Below are positions 16,129 to 25,058 of a DNA stretch of 64,000 nucleotides, piece by piece. This DNA is from Mesorhizobium sp. GbtcB19 (GTDB taxonomy: Bacteria; Pseudomonadota; Alphaproteobacteria; Rhizobiales; Rhizobiaceae). Each line of letters begins with the position of its first letter. Position 1 is the first letter of the stretch. Under the pieces are notes generated by a model. It was not told the DNA's origin. It saw only the letters and a list, made by a program, of their open reading frames with translations, and did not search any database. The stretch is from positions 248,001 through 312,000 of the forward strand of contig NZ_JAGXJY010000004.1 in the NCBI RefSeq assembly GCF_019091085.1, in the 5' to 3' direction. A program made the position numbers and the translations under genes.

Positions 16129-17124
16129 TCAGTGATAGTGCCGGCGGTCGGCGGGCGCGCCATGCGCATGGTCGTGATCATGAGGATGGTCGTGCTCGTC
16201 ATGGCTGTCGGCGCATTGGCCGAATTCGGGCTCGACCGTGGCATGATCGATGCCGTGCTTGGCGGCGAGCCGCTTCTTGATGGCGCTGACAGCCGCATGG
16301 GCGTCGACCCCGTCATTCAGGCAGGCATGCAGCGTCGCCATGTTGGAGGTGCCGTCGAGCGACCAGACATGCATATGATGCACCTCGCGCACGCCCTTGA
16401 CCGAGCCTTCCAGATCCTTGGCGATCAGGTCGCGGTCGAGGCTTGCCGGCACGCCTTCGAGCAGGACATGCGCGGCCTCGCGCATCAGCGACCATGCCGT
16501 CGACAGGATGAGCAGCGACACCAGCACCGACAGGATCGGATCGATCGGCGTCCAGCCCGTGGCGATGATGATGACGGCGGCGACGATCGCCGCGGCGGAG
16601 CCCAGCAGGTCGCCCAGCACATGCAGGATGGCGCCGCGCATGTTGAGGCTTTCGCGGTCGCCGCCATGCAGCACGAAGAAGGAAGCGATGTTGACCAGCA
16701 GGCCCGCCACCGCCACCACCAGCATCGGGCCTCCGAGCACGGGCGCGGGCGCCATCAGCCGCCCCCAGGCCTCGTAGACGATCCACAGCGCGATGACGAA
16801 GATGGCGATGCCGTTGGTGTAGGCGACAAGCGTCTTCACCCGGGCAAAGCCATAGGTAAGCCGCCCGGTGGCCGGGCGCCCGGCGAGATGGAATGCATAC
16901 CAGGCAAGGCCGAGCGCGATGGCGTCGGCCAGCATGTGCCCGGCATCCGCGACCAGCGCCAGCGATCCGGTCAGCCAGCCGCCCAGGGCCTCGGCGACCA
17001 TAAAGCCGGCGGTAAGGCAGGTCGCGATCAGCACCCGCTTCTTGTCGGTCGAGCCGTGCACATGGCCGGGACCATGGCTATGACCGGCCGACCCGTGATC
17101 GTGCGAAGCGTGGTCATGCGCCAT
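16129..17124 (-). CDS. Cation diffusion facilitator, DmeF/CzcD-like
   Basis: The 331-residue protein has His-rich termini (MAHDHASHDHGSAGHSHGPG at the start, HDEHDHPHDHDHAHG near the end) and six membrane helices. Metal-site motifs are seen in helix 2 (ALVADAGHMLADA) and helix 5 (ILHVLGDLLGS), the H-x-x-x-D pairs of CDF exporters, and a cytoplasmic ferredoxin-like C-terminal domain follows. CDF proteins export Zn2+, Co2+ or Ni2+ in exchange for protons. Long terminal His tracts are typical of rhizobial DmeF (Ni/Co). No adjacent DmeR-type repressor was found. Confidence 0.92.
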   Translation of the reverse strand: MAHDHASHDHGSAGHSHGPGHVHGSTDKKRVLIATCLTAGFMVAEALGGWLTGSLALVADAGHMLADAIALGLAWYAFHLAGRPATGRLTYGFARVKTLVAYTNGIAIFVIALWIVYEAWGRLMAPAPVLGGPMLVVAVAGLLVNIASFFVLHGGDRESLNMRGAILHVLGDLLGSAAAIVAAVIIIATGWTPIDPILSVLVSLLILSTAWSLMREAAHVLLEGVPASLDRDLIAKDLEGSVKGVREVHHMHVWSLDGTSNMATLHACLNDGVDAHAAVSAIKKRLAAKHGIDHATVEPEFGQCADSHDEHDHPHDHDHAHGAPADRRHYH

Positions 17125-17188
17125 CGCTAAACTCCTGTCTGCCGACCATGGTCCCGAAAGCCGGTTTTCCGGTATTCAGGATCATGGT

Positions 17189-17935
17189 CTACGCGCCGAA
17201 CTCGGCGCGGAAATCCTCAAGCCGCCGCTTCTGGCTGCCTTCGCCGTCGAAATTCGCCGGATCGAGCCAGGCCTCATAGGCTTTCCGGAGCGCCGGCCAC
17301 TCCTTGTCGATGACCGAATACCACGCCGTATCGCGGTTTTCACCCTTGACCACGAAATGCTGGCGGAAGATGCCCTCGAACTTGAAACCGAACCGCTGGG
17401 CGGCGCGCTTCGACGGCTCGTTGCGGTTGTTGCACTTCCATTCGTAGCGGCGATAGCCGAGCTCGTCGAAGACATATTGCATGAACAGGAACTGCGCTTC
17501 GGTCGCCCCCGGCTTGCGCGAGATCAACGGTCCCCAATAGATATTGCCGATCTCGATGACGCCGTTATTGGCATCGATGCGCATCAGCGTCTGTCGCCCG
17601 GCGACCTTGCCGCTTGCCTTGTCGATGACGGTGAAGAACAGCGGATCCTCGAGCGCCTCGGCCTTGTCGAGCCATGGCTGGAAAGCGTCGCGGCTTTTCG
17701 GCGGATGGTCCGGCAGCCACGCGAAGCGCTCATCGATATCGGCGACGGACGAGGTTTCATAGAGGCCATCGCCATGCTTTGCCGCGCTGAACGGCTCGAG
17801 GCGCACATAACGGCCTTCGAACAGCTTGCGCTCCGGACGCGGGCGCGGCTTCCATTCCTTGAGATTTTCCGACACCCCTACATTTTCCGACACGGGGAAC
17901 TCCAATCCGTTTGACATTTCCTGGCGGACGCTCAC
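17189..17935 (-). CDS. GNAT-family acetyltransferase (RimJ/RimL-like)
   Basis: The 248-residue protein has a RimJ-like GNAT domain: the strand GRYVRLEPFSAAKHGDGLYE, substrate region GNIYWGPLISRKPGATEAQF, and a C-terminal helix with EWKCNNRNEPSKRAAQRFGF, where N-x-x-S-x-x-x-A-x-x-x-G-F is a family hallmark. Related proteins acetylate N-terminal or small-molecule amines. The first 30 residues include a short duplication (SENVGVSENL) not seen in the family, so the true start may be internal. It is divergent from the aminotransferase at 17977 with only 41 bp between start codons. Confidence 0.88.
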   Translation of the reverse strand: MSVRQEMSNGLEFPVSENVGVSENLKEWKPRPRPERKLFEGRYVRLEPFSAAKHGDGLYETSSVADIDERFAWLPDHPPKSRDAFQPWLDKAEALEDPLFFTVIDKASGKVAGRQTLMRIDANNGVIEIGNIYWGPLISRKPGATEAQFLFMQYVFDELGYRRYEWKCNNRNEPSKRAAQRFGFKFEGIFRQHFVVKGENRDTAWYSVIDKEWPALRKAYEAWLDPANFDGEGSQKRRLEDFRAEFGA

Positions 17936-17976
17936 AAAAACGCTCGCTCACAGAAAGAACCACAGGGACGGGAAAA

Positions 17977-19161
17977 ATGCTCCACACGATCGCGGCCTTC
18001 GACCGGCTCGGCGAGGAAAATGCGTTCGCGGTGCTCGCCAGGGCGACCGCGCTTGCCCATCAGGGCCGCGACATCGTCAATCTCGGCATCGGCCAGCCCG
18101 ACTTCAAGACGCCGCAGCACATCGTCGAGGCGGCGATCAAGGCACTGCGCGACGGCCACCATGGCTATACGCCCGCCAACGGCTTGCTTGCCACCCGCGA
18201 AGCGGTGGTGCGCCGCACGCTGACCACCACCGGCGTCGAGGTCTCGCCCGAAAATGTGATGATCCTGCCCGGCGGCAAGCCGACTATGTTCGCCGCGATC
18301 CTAATGTTCGGCGAGGCAGGCACGGAGATCCTCTATCCGGATCCCGGCTTTCCGATCTATCGCTCGATGATCGAATTCACCGGGGCGACGCCGGTGCCGG
18401 TGCCGATCCGCGAGGAGAACGGCTTTGCCTTCTCGGCAGAAGAGACGCTGGCGCTGATCACGCCGAAGACCAGGCTGCTGATCCTGAACTCGCCCGCCAA
18501 TCCGACCGGTGGCGTCACGCCCCGCGCCGAGATCGAAAAGCTGGTCAAGGGGCTGGAGAGGCACCCTGAGGTCGCCATCATGTCCGACGAGATCTACGAC
18601 GTCATGACCTATGACGGCGAGACTCACCATTCGCTGCTGAACTTCCCAGAGATCCGAGACCGGCTGATCGTACTCAATGGCTGGTCGAAGACCTGGGCGA
18701 TGACCGGCTGGCGCATGGGCTGGTCGATCTGGCCGAACGGCGACAAGGGGGGCCATCTCTACGACAAGGTGCGCAAGCTCGCCGTCAACTGCTGGTCGTG
18801 CGTCAACGCGCCGAGCCAGTTCGCCGGCATCGCTGCGATCGACGGCCCGCAGGACGATGTCGACAAGATGATGCGCGCCTTCGACAATCGCCGCAAGATC
18901 GTGGTCGAAGGGCTTAACGCGCTGCCCGGCATTTCCTGCATCACGCCGAAGGGCGCCTTCTACGCCTTCCCCAATGTCTCGAAGACCGGCTGGAAGGCGA
19001 AGAAGCTTGCCTCGGCCCTGCTGGAGGATGCCGGCGTCGCGCTGATCGGCGGTCCGGATTTCGGCGTGCTCGGCGAAGGCTATATCCGCCTCTCCTACGC
19101 CAATTCCGAGGAAAACATCCTGCGCGCGCTGGAGCGCATCGAGGCGTTCTTGAAGAAGTAA
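17977..19161 (+). CDS. PLP-dependent aminotransferase, class I/II
   Basis: ATG at 17977 gives 394 residues with all hallmarks of fold-type I aminotransferases: NLGIGQPDFKTP near residue 35, NSPANPTGG at 171-179, Asp204 and Tyr207 in SDEIYD, and the PLP lysine Lys238 in NGWSKTWAMTGWRMGW. A conserved R in GYIRLSYAN near the C-terminus would bind the substrate carboxylate. The close relatives are aspartate/alanine or aromatic-type aminotransferases; the amino donor cannot be decided here. It converges with an SDR gene, leaving three bases between stop codons. Confidence 0.92.
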   Translation: MLHTIAAFDRLGEENAFAVLARATALAHQGRDIVNLGIGQPDFKTPQHIVEAAIKALRDGHHGYTPANGLLATREAVVRRTLTTTGVEVSPENVMILPGGKPTMFAAILMFGEAGTEILYPDPGFPIYRSMIEFTGATPVPVPIREENGFAFSAEETLALITPKTRLLILNSPANPTGGVTPRAEIEKLVKGLERHPEVAIMSDEIYDVMTYDGETHHSLLNFPEIRDRLIVLNGWSKTWAMTGWRMGWSIWPNGDKGGHLYDKVRKLAVNCWSCVNAPSQFAGIAAIDGPQDDVDKMMRAFDNRRKIVVEGLNALPGISCITPKGAFYAFPNVSKTGWKAKKLASALLEDAGVALIGGPDFGVLGEGYIRLSYANSEENILRALERIEAFLKK

Positions 19162-19164
19162 ATT

Positions 19165-19926
19165 TTAGCCTCTGCCGACGAATGGCATCTTCGTCGCCAT
19201 CACCGTCATGAACAGCACGTTGGCGTCGAGCGGCAGGCTGGCCATATGCAGCACCGCGTCGGCGACGCGCTGCACATCCATCACCGCTTCGGCGGCGATC
19301 GAGCCATTGGCCTGCGGCACGCCCACCGTCATCGGCTGCGCCATCTCGGTCAGCGCGTTGCCGATGTCGATCTGGCCGCAGGCGATGTCGAAGGGCCGGC
19401 CGTCGAGCGCCAGCGTCTTGGTGAGCCCGGTGATCGCGTGCTTGGTCGCCGTGTAGGGCACAGAGCCGGGGCGCGGCGCATAGGCCGACACCGAGCCGTT
19501 GTTGATGATGCGCCCGCCCATCGGCTTTTGCCGGCGCATGGCGCCGAAGGCGGCGCGGGCGCACAGGAACGAGCCGGTGAGATTGACGCCGACGACATCG
19601 TTCCAGACTTCGACCGGGATCTCGTCGATCAGCGTCGACTTGTAGCCCATGCCGGCATTGTTGAAGAGCAGATCGACGCGGCCGAACGCCTCGAGCACCG
19701 TCTCGAACATGTCGTCGACCGCGGCGGCCTTGCTGATGTCGCAGGCGACGGCCAGCGCCTTGGCTTGCGTCTTCCCCGCCTCGGCGATCGCCTCATCCAG
19801 CACTGTCTTGCGGCGGCCGCAGAACACCGTGTTCCAGCCGGCCTTGAGCAGGGCCGTGGCGACGCTCTTGCCGATGCCGGTGCCGGCGCCGGTAACGATG
19901 GCGGTCTTCTCTGCTAGGGCTGTCAT
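19165..19926 (-). CDS. Short-chain dehydrogenase/reductase
   Basis: ATG at 19926 follows GGGAGGA and gives 253 residues; an in-frame ATG at 19944 is weaker. The classical SDR features are present: TGAGTGIGKSVA for the dinucleotide, NNAG in LLFNNAGMGYKST, a catalytic Ser in NNGSVSAYAP and Y-x-x-x-K in PYTATKHAITGL. The arginine pair in FCGRRKTVLDEA suggests NADP(H). Function within the large SDR family is unknown. The upstream gap holds a TTAA-N7-TTAA site at 20111-20125. Confidence 0.9.
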   Translation of the reverse strand: MTALAEKTAIVTGAGTGIGKSVATALLKAGWNTVFCGRRKTVLDEAIAEAGKTQAKALAVACDISKAAAVDDMFETVLEAFGRVDLLFNNAGMGYKSTLIDEIPVEVWNDVVGVNLTGSFLCARAAFGAMRRQKPMGGRIINNGSVSAYAPRPGSVPYTATKHAITGLTKTLALDGRPFDIACGQIDIGNALTEMAQPMTVGVPQANGSIAAEAVMDVQRVADAVLHMASLPLDANVLFMTVMATKMPFVGRG

Positions 19927-20110
19927 CGCCGTCCTCCCGGTCATGAATGGAAAGACGTGGCATCGCAAATGCCGGGGATCATGGCAAGCAACTGTTGGCG
20001 AGAAAGACGGGGCCAACAAAAAGGGCGGCCATTGGCGACCGCCCCGATCTGAACCGCGCTTGGGAGGAGGATAAGCCGGTCCGACTGATTAGAATGATGC
20101 GCTTGCTGAG

Positions 20111-20125
20111 TTAACGAGAGATTAA
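20111..20125. promoter_or_regulatory. Candidate CtrA box (TTAA-N7-TTAA)
   Basis: TTAACGAGAGATTAA matches the full CtrA consensus TTAA-N7-TTAA exactly. It lies in the 241-bp gap between the SDR start (19926, reverse) and the 3' end of the DUF533 gene (20168). CtrA is the master cell-cycle regulator in this order. No matching -10 was identified, so functional relevance is uncertain. Confidence 0.4.
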
Positions 20126-20167
20126 CGACCGGCAAGGCGTCGCCCAACGGCGTTTACCAACCCTGAT

Positions 20168-20899
20168 TCACCACTGCGAACTGGGCGCGCTCCCGGCCGG
20201 CACCTTGGCTGCCGAAACCGTCGCCTCGACATGGTCGACGAGCGCGTCCGGCAGGCCGAGCCGGCCGGCAAGCAGGTCGAGATAACCGCGCTCGGCGCGC
20301 GTGTCGGGATCGATGGTCAGCCGCGAGGCGGTGTACAGCTCGAGCTTCTGCGCGTCGGTCTTGGCGCCGGCGACCAGCGTGTCGAGATCGAGCGGGCTTT
20401 CGAGTTCGGCCATGAGGAATTTCTCGGCTTCAGCACCGATGCCGGCGAGCTTGAGCTTGTCGGCGATCTTCTTGCGCTCGTCATCGTCGACGTGGCCGTC
20501 GGCCTTCGCCGCGGAAATCATTGCCCTGACCAGGGTCAGGGTGAATTCGGCCTCGCCCTGCGGCGCCTGCGCTGGATGGAAGGCGGTGTCCGCCGGCGGC
20601 GGCAGCAATTCCGGCTCGCTGGCAGCCGGCGCCTGCGCCGGTTCCTTGCCGGCCTTGTAGTTCTGATAGGCCTTGTAAGCGAGACCGCCGATTGCCGCGA
20701 GACCGCCGAGCTTGACAGCCGCGCCCGTGACCTGCCGTCCAGTGCCGGTTCCGAGCAGCACGGCCGCCAGCGCGCCGGCGGCGAGCGGATTGTCCTTCGC
20801 CATCTGCACCGCCTGCCCCGCCTTGTCGCGGACAGTCGAGCCGGTCCCAGGGATTTGCGAGCCGAGAAGATCGTCGAGCAACTTCTTGGGGTCGAGCAT
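20168..20899 (-). CDS. DUF533 / TerB-like inner-membrane-associated protein
   Basis: ATG at 20899 gives 243 residues. The N-terminal region starts MLDPKKLLDDLLGSQIPGTG and includes a hydrophobic glycine-rich stretch (LAAGALAAVLLGTGTGRQVT, GGLAAIGGLAYKAYQNYKAG), followed by a Pro/Ala linker and a TerB-like acidic helical domain with ISAAKADGHVDDDERKKIAD. This is the DUF533 (YebE-type) layout. The DGHVDDDE acidic motif may bind a divalent cation. Function unknown; E. coli YebE is envelope-stress linked. An upstream in-frame extension to 20998 lacks family features. Confidence 0.88.
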   Translation of the reverse strand: MLDPKKLLDDLLGSQIPGTGSTVRDKAGQAVQMAKDNPLAAGALAAVLLGTGTGRQVTGAAVKLGGLAAIGGLAYKAYQNYKAGKEPAQAPAASEPELLPPPADTAFHPAQAPQGEAEFTLTLVRAMISAAKADGHVDDDERKKIADKLKLAGIGAEAEKFLMAELESPLDLDTLVAGAKTDAQKLELYTASRLTIDPDTRAERGYLDLLAGRLGLPDALVDHVEATVSAAKVPAGSAPSSQW

Positions 20900-21096
20900 C
20901 AATGCCTCCAGAATTGGCCCGGCCGAACGCGCCCGGGCAGGGTTTCGGACGGGCAAGAGGTAGGCCCCGCGCCCTGACATTACAATGACGGTGGACAATT
21001 CGCCCGCGCGGTCTCGCTGTCGGTCGGGCTCCTCATGTGTCGAAACGCTGGAATGCTTCGAGTAGGATCGTGTCGATTTCAGAAAGGAGCGATTGA

Positions 21097-21459
21097 ATGA
21101 CGAATGCAGAAAACCGCGAGCCGGCGCGCGATCCGCAGGATCTCGAACGTCTGCTGATCGACCGGCAATGGGCCGGCGACATCGAAGGCATGCTGGCGCT
21201 GTTCGAGCCCGACGCCGTCGTCGACAGCGGCGGCGACGAGCCGGTTCGCGGCCGGCAGGCGATCCGCGCGCTGTTCGAGCAGGGCATCGCCGCCGGGCGA
21301 AAGTTCCAGCGCGGCGAGCAGCGCCCTGCCCTGATCAACGGCAACCTGGCGCTGACATCGACGAGGCTGCCTGACGGCGGCATAACCAGCGAGGTCGCCC
21401 GCCGTCAGAGCGACGGGACATGGCTCTGGGCGATCGACCGCTATTCAGTCGCGTCTTAG
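21097..21459 (+). CDS. NTF2-like/SnoaL-type small protein
   Basis: The 120-residue protein matches the short NTF2-like fold often found in isomerases and DUF4440-type proteins: an N-terminal helix pair (LERLLIDRQWAGDIEGMLAL), then FEPDAVVDSGGDEPVRGRQA and a C-terminal strand region DGTWLWAIDRYSV. A good ribosome-binding site (AAAGGAG) precedes ATG 21097. Such proteins form a small pocket that may bind a ligand or support a steroid/polyketide-like isomerisation; the activity is unknown. It converges with trhO and a repeat palindrome lies between their stop codons. Confidence 0.8.
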   Translation: MTNAENREPARDPQDLERLLIDRQWAGDIEGMLALFEPDAVVDSGGDEPVRGRQAIRALFEQGIAAGRKFQRGEQRPALINGNLALTSTRLPDGGITSEVARRQSDGTWLWAIDRYSVAS

Positions 21460-21471
21460 AGTTGTTTTGAC

Positions 21472-21538
21472 GCAATTCCGGACGGAGGGCGACGGCGAGT
21501 CGCCGCGCCTTACCGCTTCACACTTTTCCTGGAATTGC
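21472..21538. repeat. Intergenic palindrome, type 2, variant copy with nested hairpin
   Basis: The ends GCAATTCC and GGAATTGC and the inner CGCTTCACACTTTTCC match the reverse complement of the 44-bp repeats at 36857, 60160 and 62442. In this copy the loop is replaced by about 25 bases with their own hairpin, GGCGAC (21488-21493) and GTCGCC (21499-21504). It sits between convergent stop codons and may act as a bidirectional terminator or mRNA end protector. Confidence 0.8.
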
Positions 21539-21539
21539 T

Positions 21540-22475
21540 CTAGCTGCCGATATGGCGCTTGCCGCCTCGTGCTTGCGCCAGTTCCACCTGGCGATGACGC
21601 TCGGCATAGCGCTCTCGATCCTCGTCGGAGCGCGTTTCGAAACAGTGCGGACATGAGACGCCGGCAGTGAATTTCGGCGACAGCCGGTCCTCGACGGTCA
21701 GCGGGTGCCGGCAGGCGCGGCAGAGTTCCGCCTCGCCCTCCGCCAGCCCATGCGAGACGGACACGCGCTCGTCGAACACGAAACATTCACCTTGCCACAG
21801 GCTCTCCTCGGCCGGCACGTCCTCCAGATATTTCAGGATGCCGCCCTTGAGATGGAAGACGTTGTTGAGGCCGAGCGACTTCACATAGGCCGTCGCCTTC
21901 TCGCAACGAATGCCGCCGGTGCAGAACATCGCCACCTTGCGGCCTTCGAGCTCCTCGCGGTGTTCTTCCACCCAGGCTGGGAACTCGCGGAAGCTGGAGG
22001 TCCTGGGATCGACCGCGCCCTTGAAAGTGCCGAGCGAGACTTCGTATGCGTTGCGCGTGTCGATGACGACGGTGTCTGCATCCGAGATCAGCGCGTTCCA
22101 GTCGGTCGGCGCGACATAGGTGCCGGCGCTGGTTGCCGGATCGATATCCTCGACACCCATCGTGACGATCTCGCGCTTCAACCGCACCTTCATGCGGTGG
22201 AACGGCATCTCGGCGGCGCCGCTGTATTTGACTTCCAGCCCGGCAAGGCCTTCGATGGCCTGGAGATGATCGATCAAGGCAGCGATCGCCTCCTCGCTGC
22301 CCGCAACGGTGCCGTTGATGCCTTCATGCGCCAGAAGCAGCGTGCCCTTGATGCCGCGCCCGCAACAGAAGGCGGCGAGCGGCGCGCGCAGGGCCTCGTA
22401 TGCGTGGAGCCGCGCGAACTTGTAGAGCGCGGCGACCCGGATGGGCTGAATTTCCTTGGTTGCTGTCATGGCCAT
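21540..22475 (-). CDS. trhO: tRNA uridine(34) hydroxylase TrhO (rhodanese family)
   Basis: The 311-residue protein has the YceA/TrhO layout: an N-terminal ferredoxin-like domain ([20 protein letters not shown]), a central rhodanese domain with catalytic Cys185 in the CTGGIRCEK loop (185-193), and a C-terminal region with CRACRHPL and CPHC that could bind a metal. TrhO hydroxylates U34 of certain tRNAs in the cytoplasm, the first step to 5-methoxyuridine-type modifications, in an oxygen-dependent route. An in-frame ATG two codons downstream (22469) is an equally possible start. Confidence 0.93.
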   Translation of the reverse strand: MAMTATKEIQPIRVAALYKFARLHAYEALRAPLAAFCCGRGIKGTLLLAHEGINGTVAGSEEAIAALIDHLQAIEGLAGLEVKYSGAAEMPFHRMKVRLKREIVTMGVEDIDPATSAGTYVAPTDWNALISDADTVVIDTRNAYEVSLGTFKGAVDPRTSSFREFPAWVEEHREELEGRKVAMFCTGGIRCEKATAYVKSLGLNNVFHLKGGILKYLEDVPAEESLWQGECFVFDERVSVSHGLAEGEAELCRACRHPLTVEDRLSPKFTAGVSCPHCFETRSDEDRERYAERHRQVELAQARGGKRHIGS

Positions 22476-22615
22476 GCCACTAGACCGTGGTCAAAGCGGT
22501 TTCAAGGCGAACCGACGTATAGCAGGCTGCGCGGCATCACGACACGCCTGCGTTCGTGGACTTGGCATACCCCTTCTGCTAATCGGTTTAAAATGATCGG
22601 AATGGAGACCAGAAC

Positions 22616-23254
22616 ATGACCAGCAAGACCGAAAAGCTCCTGTCGCTCCTCAACGGTCAGCCGGTTATCCCGGTGCTCAAGATCGCCAATGTTTCGGATG
22701 CCGTGCCGCTTGCCCGCGCTTTGTCGCGTGGCGGCTTGCGGGCCATCGAGATCACGCTGCGCACCGCCGATGCGCTGGAAGCGATCCGCCGCGTGGCTGC
22801 CGAGGTCGAGGAGGCGATCGTCGGCGCCGGCACCATCCTCGATGCCAGGCAGTTCGACGAAGCGGCAAGCGCCGGCTCGAGGTTCATCGTCAGCCCCGGC
22901 GTCACCAGCCAGCTTCTCGACGCGGCCAAGGACAGCCCGGTGCCACTTCTGCCCGGCGCCATCACGCCCGGCGAGATCATGGCCGCGCGCGAGGCCGGCC
23001 TGCGCTTCCTGAAATTCTTCCCGGCCGAGCAGTCCGGCGGCATTGCGTCGCTGAAGGCTTTTGCCTCGCCGCTCGCCGACGTGAAGTTTTGCCCGACCGG
23101 CGGCATTACCGCCAAGAACGCCGCCGACTATCTGAGCCTGCCCAACGTCATCTGCGTCGGCGGCTCCTGGGTGGCGCCCGACGATCTCATCAAGGCTGGC
23201 AAGTGGGACGAGATCGAAGCGCTCGCGCGCGAAGCGAGCAAGCTCAAGAAGTAA
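22616..23254 (+). CDS. eda: 2-dehydro-3-deoxyphosphogluconate (KDPG) aldolase
   Basis: The 212-residue protein is a typical class I KDPG/KHG aldolase. Lys133 in LRFLKFFPAEQSGG forms the Schiff base, Glu45 in IEITLRT acts as the proton relay, and the phosphate-binding glycines lie in PTGGITAKNA and CVGGSW. It splits KDPG to pyruvate and glyceraldehyde 3-phosphate in the Entner-Doudoroff pathway, the main route of sugar breakdown in rhizobia. GGAGA precedes the ATG. The ED dehydratase edd is not adjacent, and the gene appears monocistronic, converging with an SDR eight bases downstream. Confidence 0.95.
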   Translation: MTSKTEKLLSLLNGQPVIPVLKIANVSDAVPLARALSRGGLRAIEITLRTADALEAIRRVAAEVEEAIVGAGTILDARQFDEAASAGSRFIVSPGVTSQLLDAAKDSPVPLLPGAITPGEIMAAREAGLRFLKFFPAEQSGGIASLKAFASPLADVKFCPTGGITAKNAADYLSLPNVICVGGSWVAPDDLIKAGKWDEIEALAREASKLKK

Positions 23255-23261
23255 TCAACAC

Positions 23262-24011
23262 TCACCAGGGCAGCGGACCGTTCTCGTCGAAGTAGCTGCC
23301 CGTCGGCCCGCCGGTGCTGAGCGTTGCCAGCCGCACGATGATTTCGGCCGCCTGCTGCACCGTGCGGCCGCCTCTGTGGGCATTGAGGTCCGTCGCGGTG
23401 TAGCCGGGAGCGGCCGCGTTGACCATGATGCCGCGCGGCGCGAGTTCCCGGGCGAAGGCCACCGTGATCGCATTGAGCGCCGTCTTCGAGCTGCCATAGC
23501 CCATGACGTTGGGCGATTGGCTGTTGCCGGACGCGCGCGCCAGCGATCCGAGATAGCTGCTCACCATGACGATGCGGGCAGCGGGCGCGGCCAGGAGCAG
23601 CGGCAGGAACGCCTGGGTGACCCGCACCGGCCCGAAGACGTTGACGTCATAGGTGGCTTTCATATCCGCGATGTCCTCCCGGCTCGGCGGCCGCTCGTAG
23701 CGGCCGTCCGGGCCGAGCGCCTCGACATAGCCGGGCGCGATGCCGGCATTGTTGACCAGCACATCCAGGCCGGGCGCCCGCGCCGCGACTGTTTTGGCCG
23801 CGGCCACCACGCTGTCGTCGCTGGCGACGTCGAGCGCGAGCCACTCAACGTCGAGTCCTCCACCGCGCAGGGCCTGCGCCGCGGTCTCGCCGCGCTCGGC
23901 ATCGCGGGCGCCGAGCCAGACTTTGAAACCCAATGCCGCCAGCCGCCGGGCGGTCTCGAGCCCGATACCCTTGTTGGCGCCGGTCACCAGCGCATTCTTT
24001 TGCGTCGTCAT
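23262..24011 (-). CDS. Short-chain dehydrogenase/reductase
   Basis: The 249-residue SDR has TGANKGIGLETARRL for the cofactor, NNAG in LVNNAGIAPGYVEA, catalytic Ser in MVSSYLGS and Y-x-x-x-K in GYGSSKTALNAIT. The LGARDAERGE segment after strand 2 suggests NADP(H). Overall it resembles carbonyl-reductase-like SDRs used against small aldehydes or ketones. It is divergent from the AraC regulator at 24165 (153-bp gap), so the regulator may control it. Confidence 0.9.
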   Translation of the reverse strand: MTTQKNALVTGANKGIGLETARRLAALGFKVWLGARDAERGETAAQALRGGGLDVEWLALDVASDDSVVAAAKTVAARAPGLDVLVNNAGIAPGYVEALGPDGRYERPPSREDIADMKATYDVNVFGPVRVTQAFLPLLLAAPAARIVMVSSYLGSLARASGNSQSPNVMGYGSSKTALNAITVAFARELAPRGIMVNAAAPGYTATDLNAHRGGRTVQQAAEIIVRLATLSTGGPTGSYFDENGPLPW

Positions 24012-24164
24012 TTGCAGGTCTCCTGTTTGGTCACCTAGAGATGGCTTGGGCCGGCCTGCTTGGCGCGCCGAAAGCTCTCAGGCTCTTGCCTAATCCTCGC
24101 AGATGGGTCCGCGCAGCGGCGTCTGTTGGTTGCGCGGCTTGCATCGATCGCCCATGCTGAAGCG

Positions 24165-25058
24165 ATGAATGAAACCCTGCGGGAATTGATCGCAATCGCC
24201 GGCCGCCATGCGCGCGGACGGCGCACGAAGACGGCCATTGCGCGCGTTACGATCGGCCGCAGCGAGGTTCCGACGCCGCCGCTGCCCGAGCTTTGCCAGC
24301 CGACCACGCTGTTCGTCCTGCAGGGAACCAAGACGGTGCTGATCGGCGACCGCACGCTTGCCTACGGCGCCGGCAGCTATTTCGTCTATGCGGTCGAGAC
24401 ACCCGCCACCAGCCAGCTCATCGAGGCGAGCGCCGCGCAACCTTACATGGCCATCGCCTTCTCGCTCGATACCGAGCTGATCGCCGGCCTGCTCATCGAC
24501 CACAAGCCGGCATTCGATGGCGACAGCTTCGTGACCAGCCGGGTCGATGACGAGTTGCTCGACGCCTGGCGCCGGATGCTGCGGCTGCTCGACAAGCCGG
24601 CCGAGATTCCGGTTCTGGCGCCCCTGCTCGAACGCGAGATCGCGTTCCGCCTGTTGCAAGGCCCACAAGGCGGGAAGCTGCGCCAGCTGGCGCGCGCCGA
24701 CGGGCGCCTGTCGCGGATCCGCCGCGCCACGGCCTGGATCCGCGCGCATTACAACGAGCCGATCGATGTGAGCGAACTGGCCGCGCTGTCGCATATGAGC
24801 AATGCCGCCTTTCATCGCCACTTCAAGGCGGCGACGGCGATGAGCCCGATCCAGTATCAGAAGCAGCTTCGTCTCCTGGAGGCGCGCCATCTGCTGATCG
24901 CGCAACCGGGCAACGCCGCGCAGGTCGCCTTCACCGTCGGCTACGAAAGCGCCTCCCAGTTCAGTCGGGAATATGCGCGCCAGTTTGGATTGCCGCCGGC
25001 GCGGGACGCTGCGCGGCTGCTCGCCAAGGGCGAAGCGGCTGCGCTGGAAGTCGACTGA
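24165..25058 (+). CDS. AraC-family transcriptional regulator
   Basis: ATG at 24165 gives 297 residues. The N-terminal half is the AraC_N-type cupin (GTKTVLIGDRTLAYGAGSYF) and the C-terminal hundred residues hold two helix-turn-helix motifs, the first around IDVSELAALSHMSNAAFHRH and the second at VAFTVGYESASQFSREYARQ followed by FGLPP. This domain order is typical of regulators next to short-chain dehydrogenases or aldo-keto reductases that respond to reactive carbonyls. The divergent SDR at 23262 is the likely target. Confidence 0.93.
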   Translation: MNETLRELIAIAGRHARGRRTKTAIARVTIGRSEVPTPPLPELCQPTTLFVLQGTKTVLIGDRTLAYGAGSYFVYAVETPATSQLIEASAAQPYMAIAFSLDTELIAGLLIDHKPAFDGDSFVTSRVDDELLDAWRRMLRLLDKPAEIPVLAPLLEREIAFRLLQGPQGGKLRQLARADGRLSRIRRATAWIRAHYNEPIDVSELAALSHMSNAAFHRHFKAATAMSPIQYQKQLRLLEARHLLIAQPGNAAQVAFTVGYESASQFSREYARQFGLPPARDAARLLAKGEAAALEVD

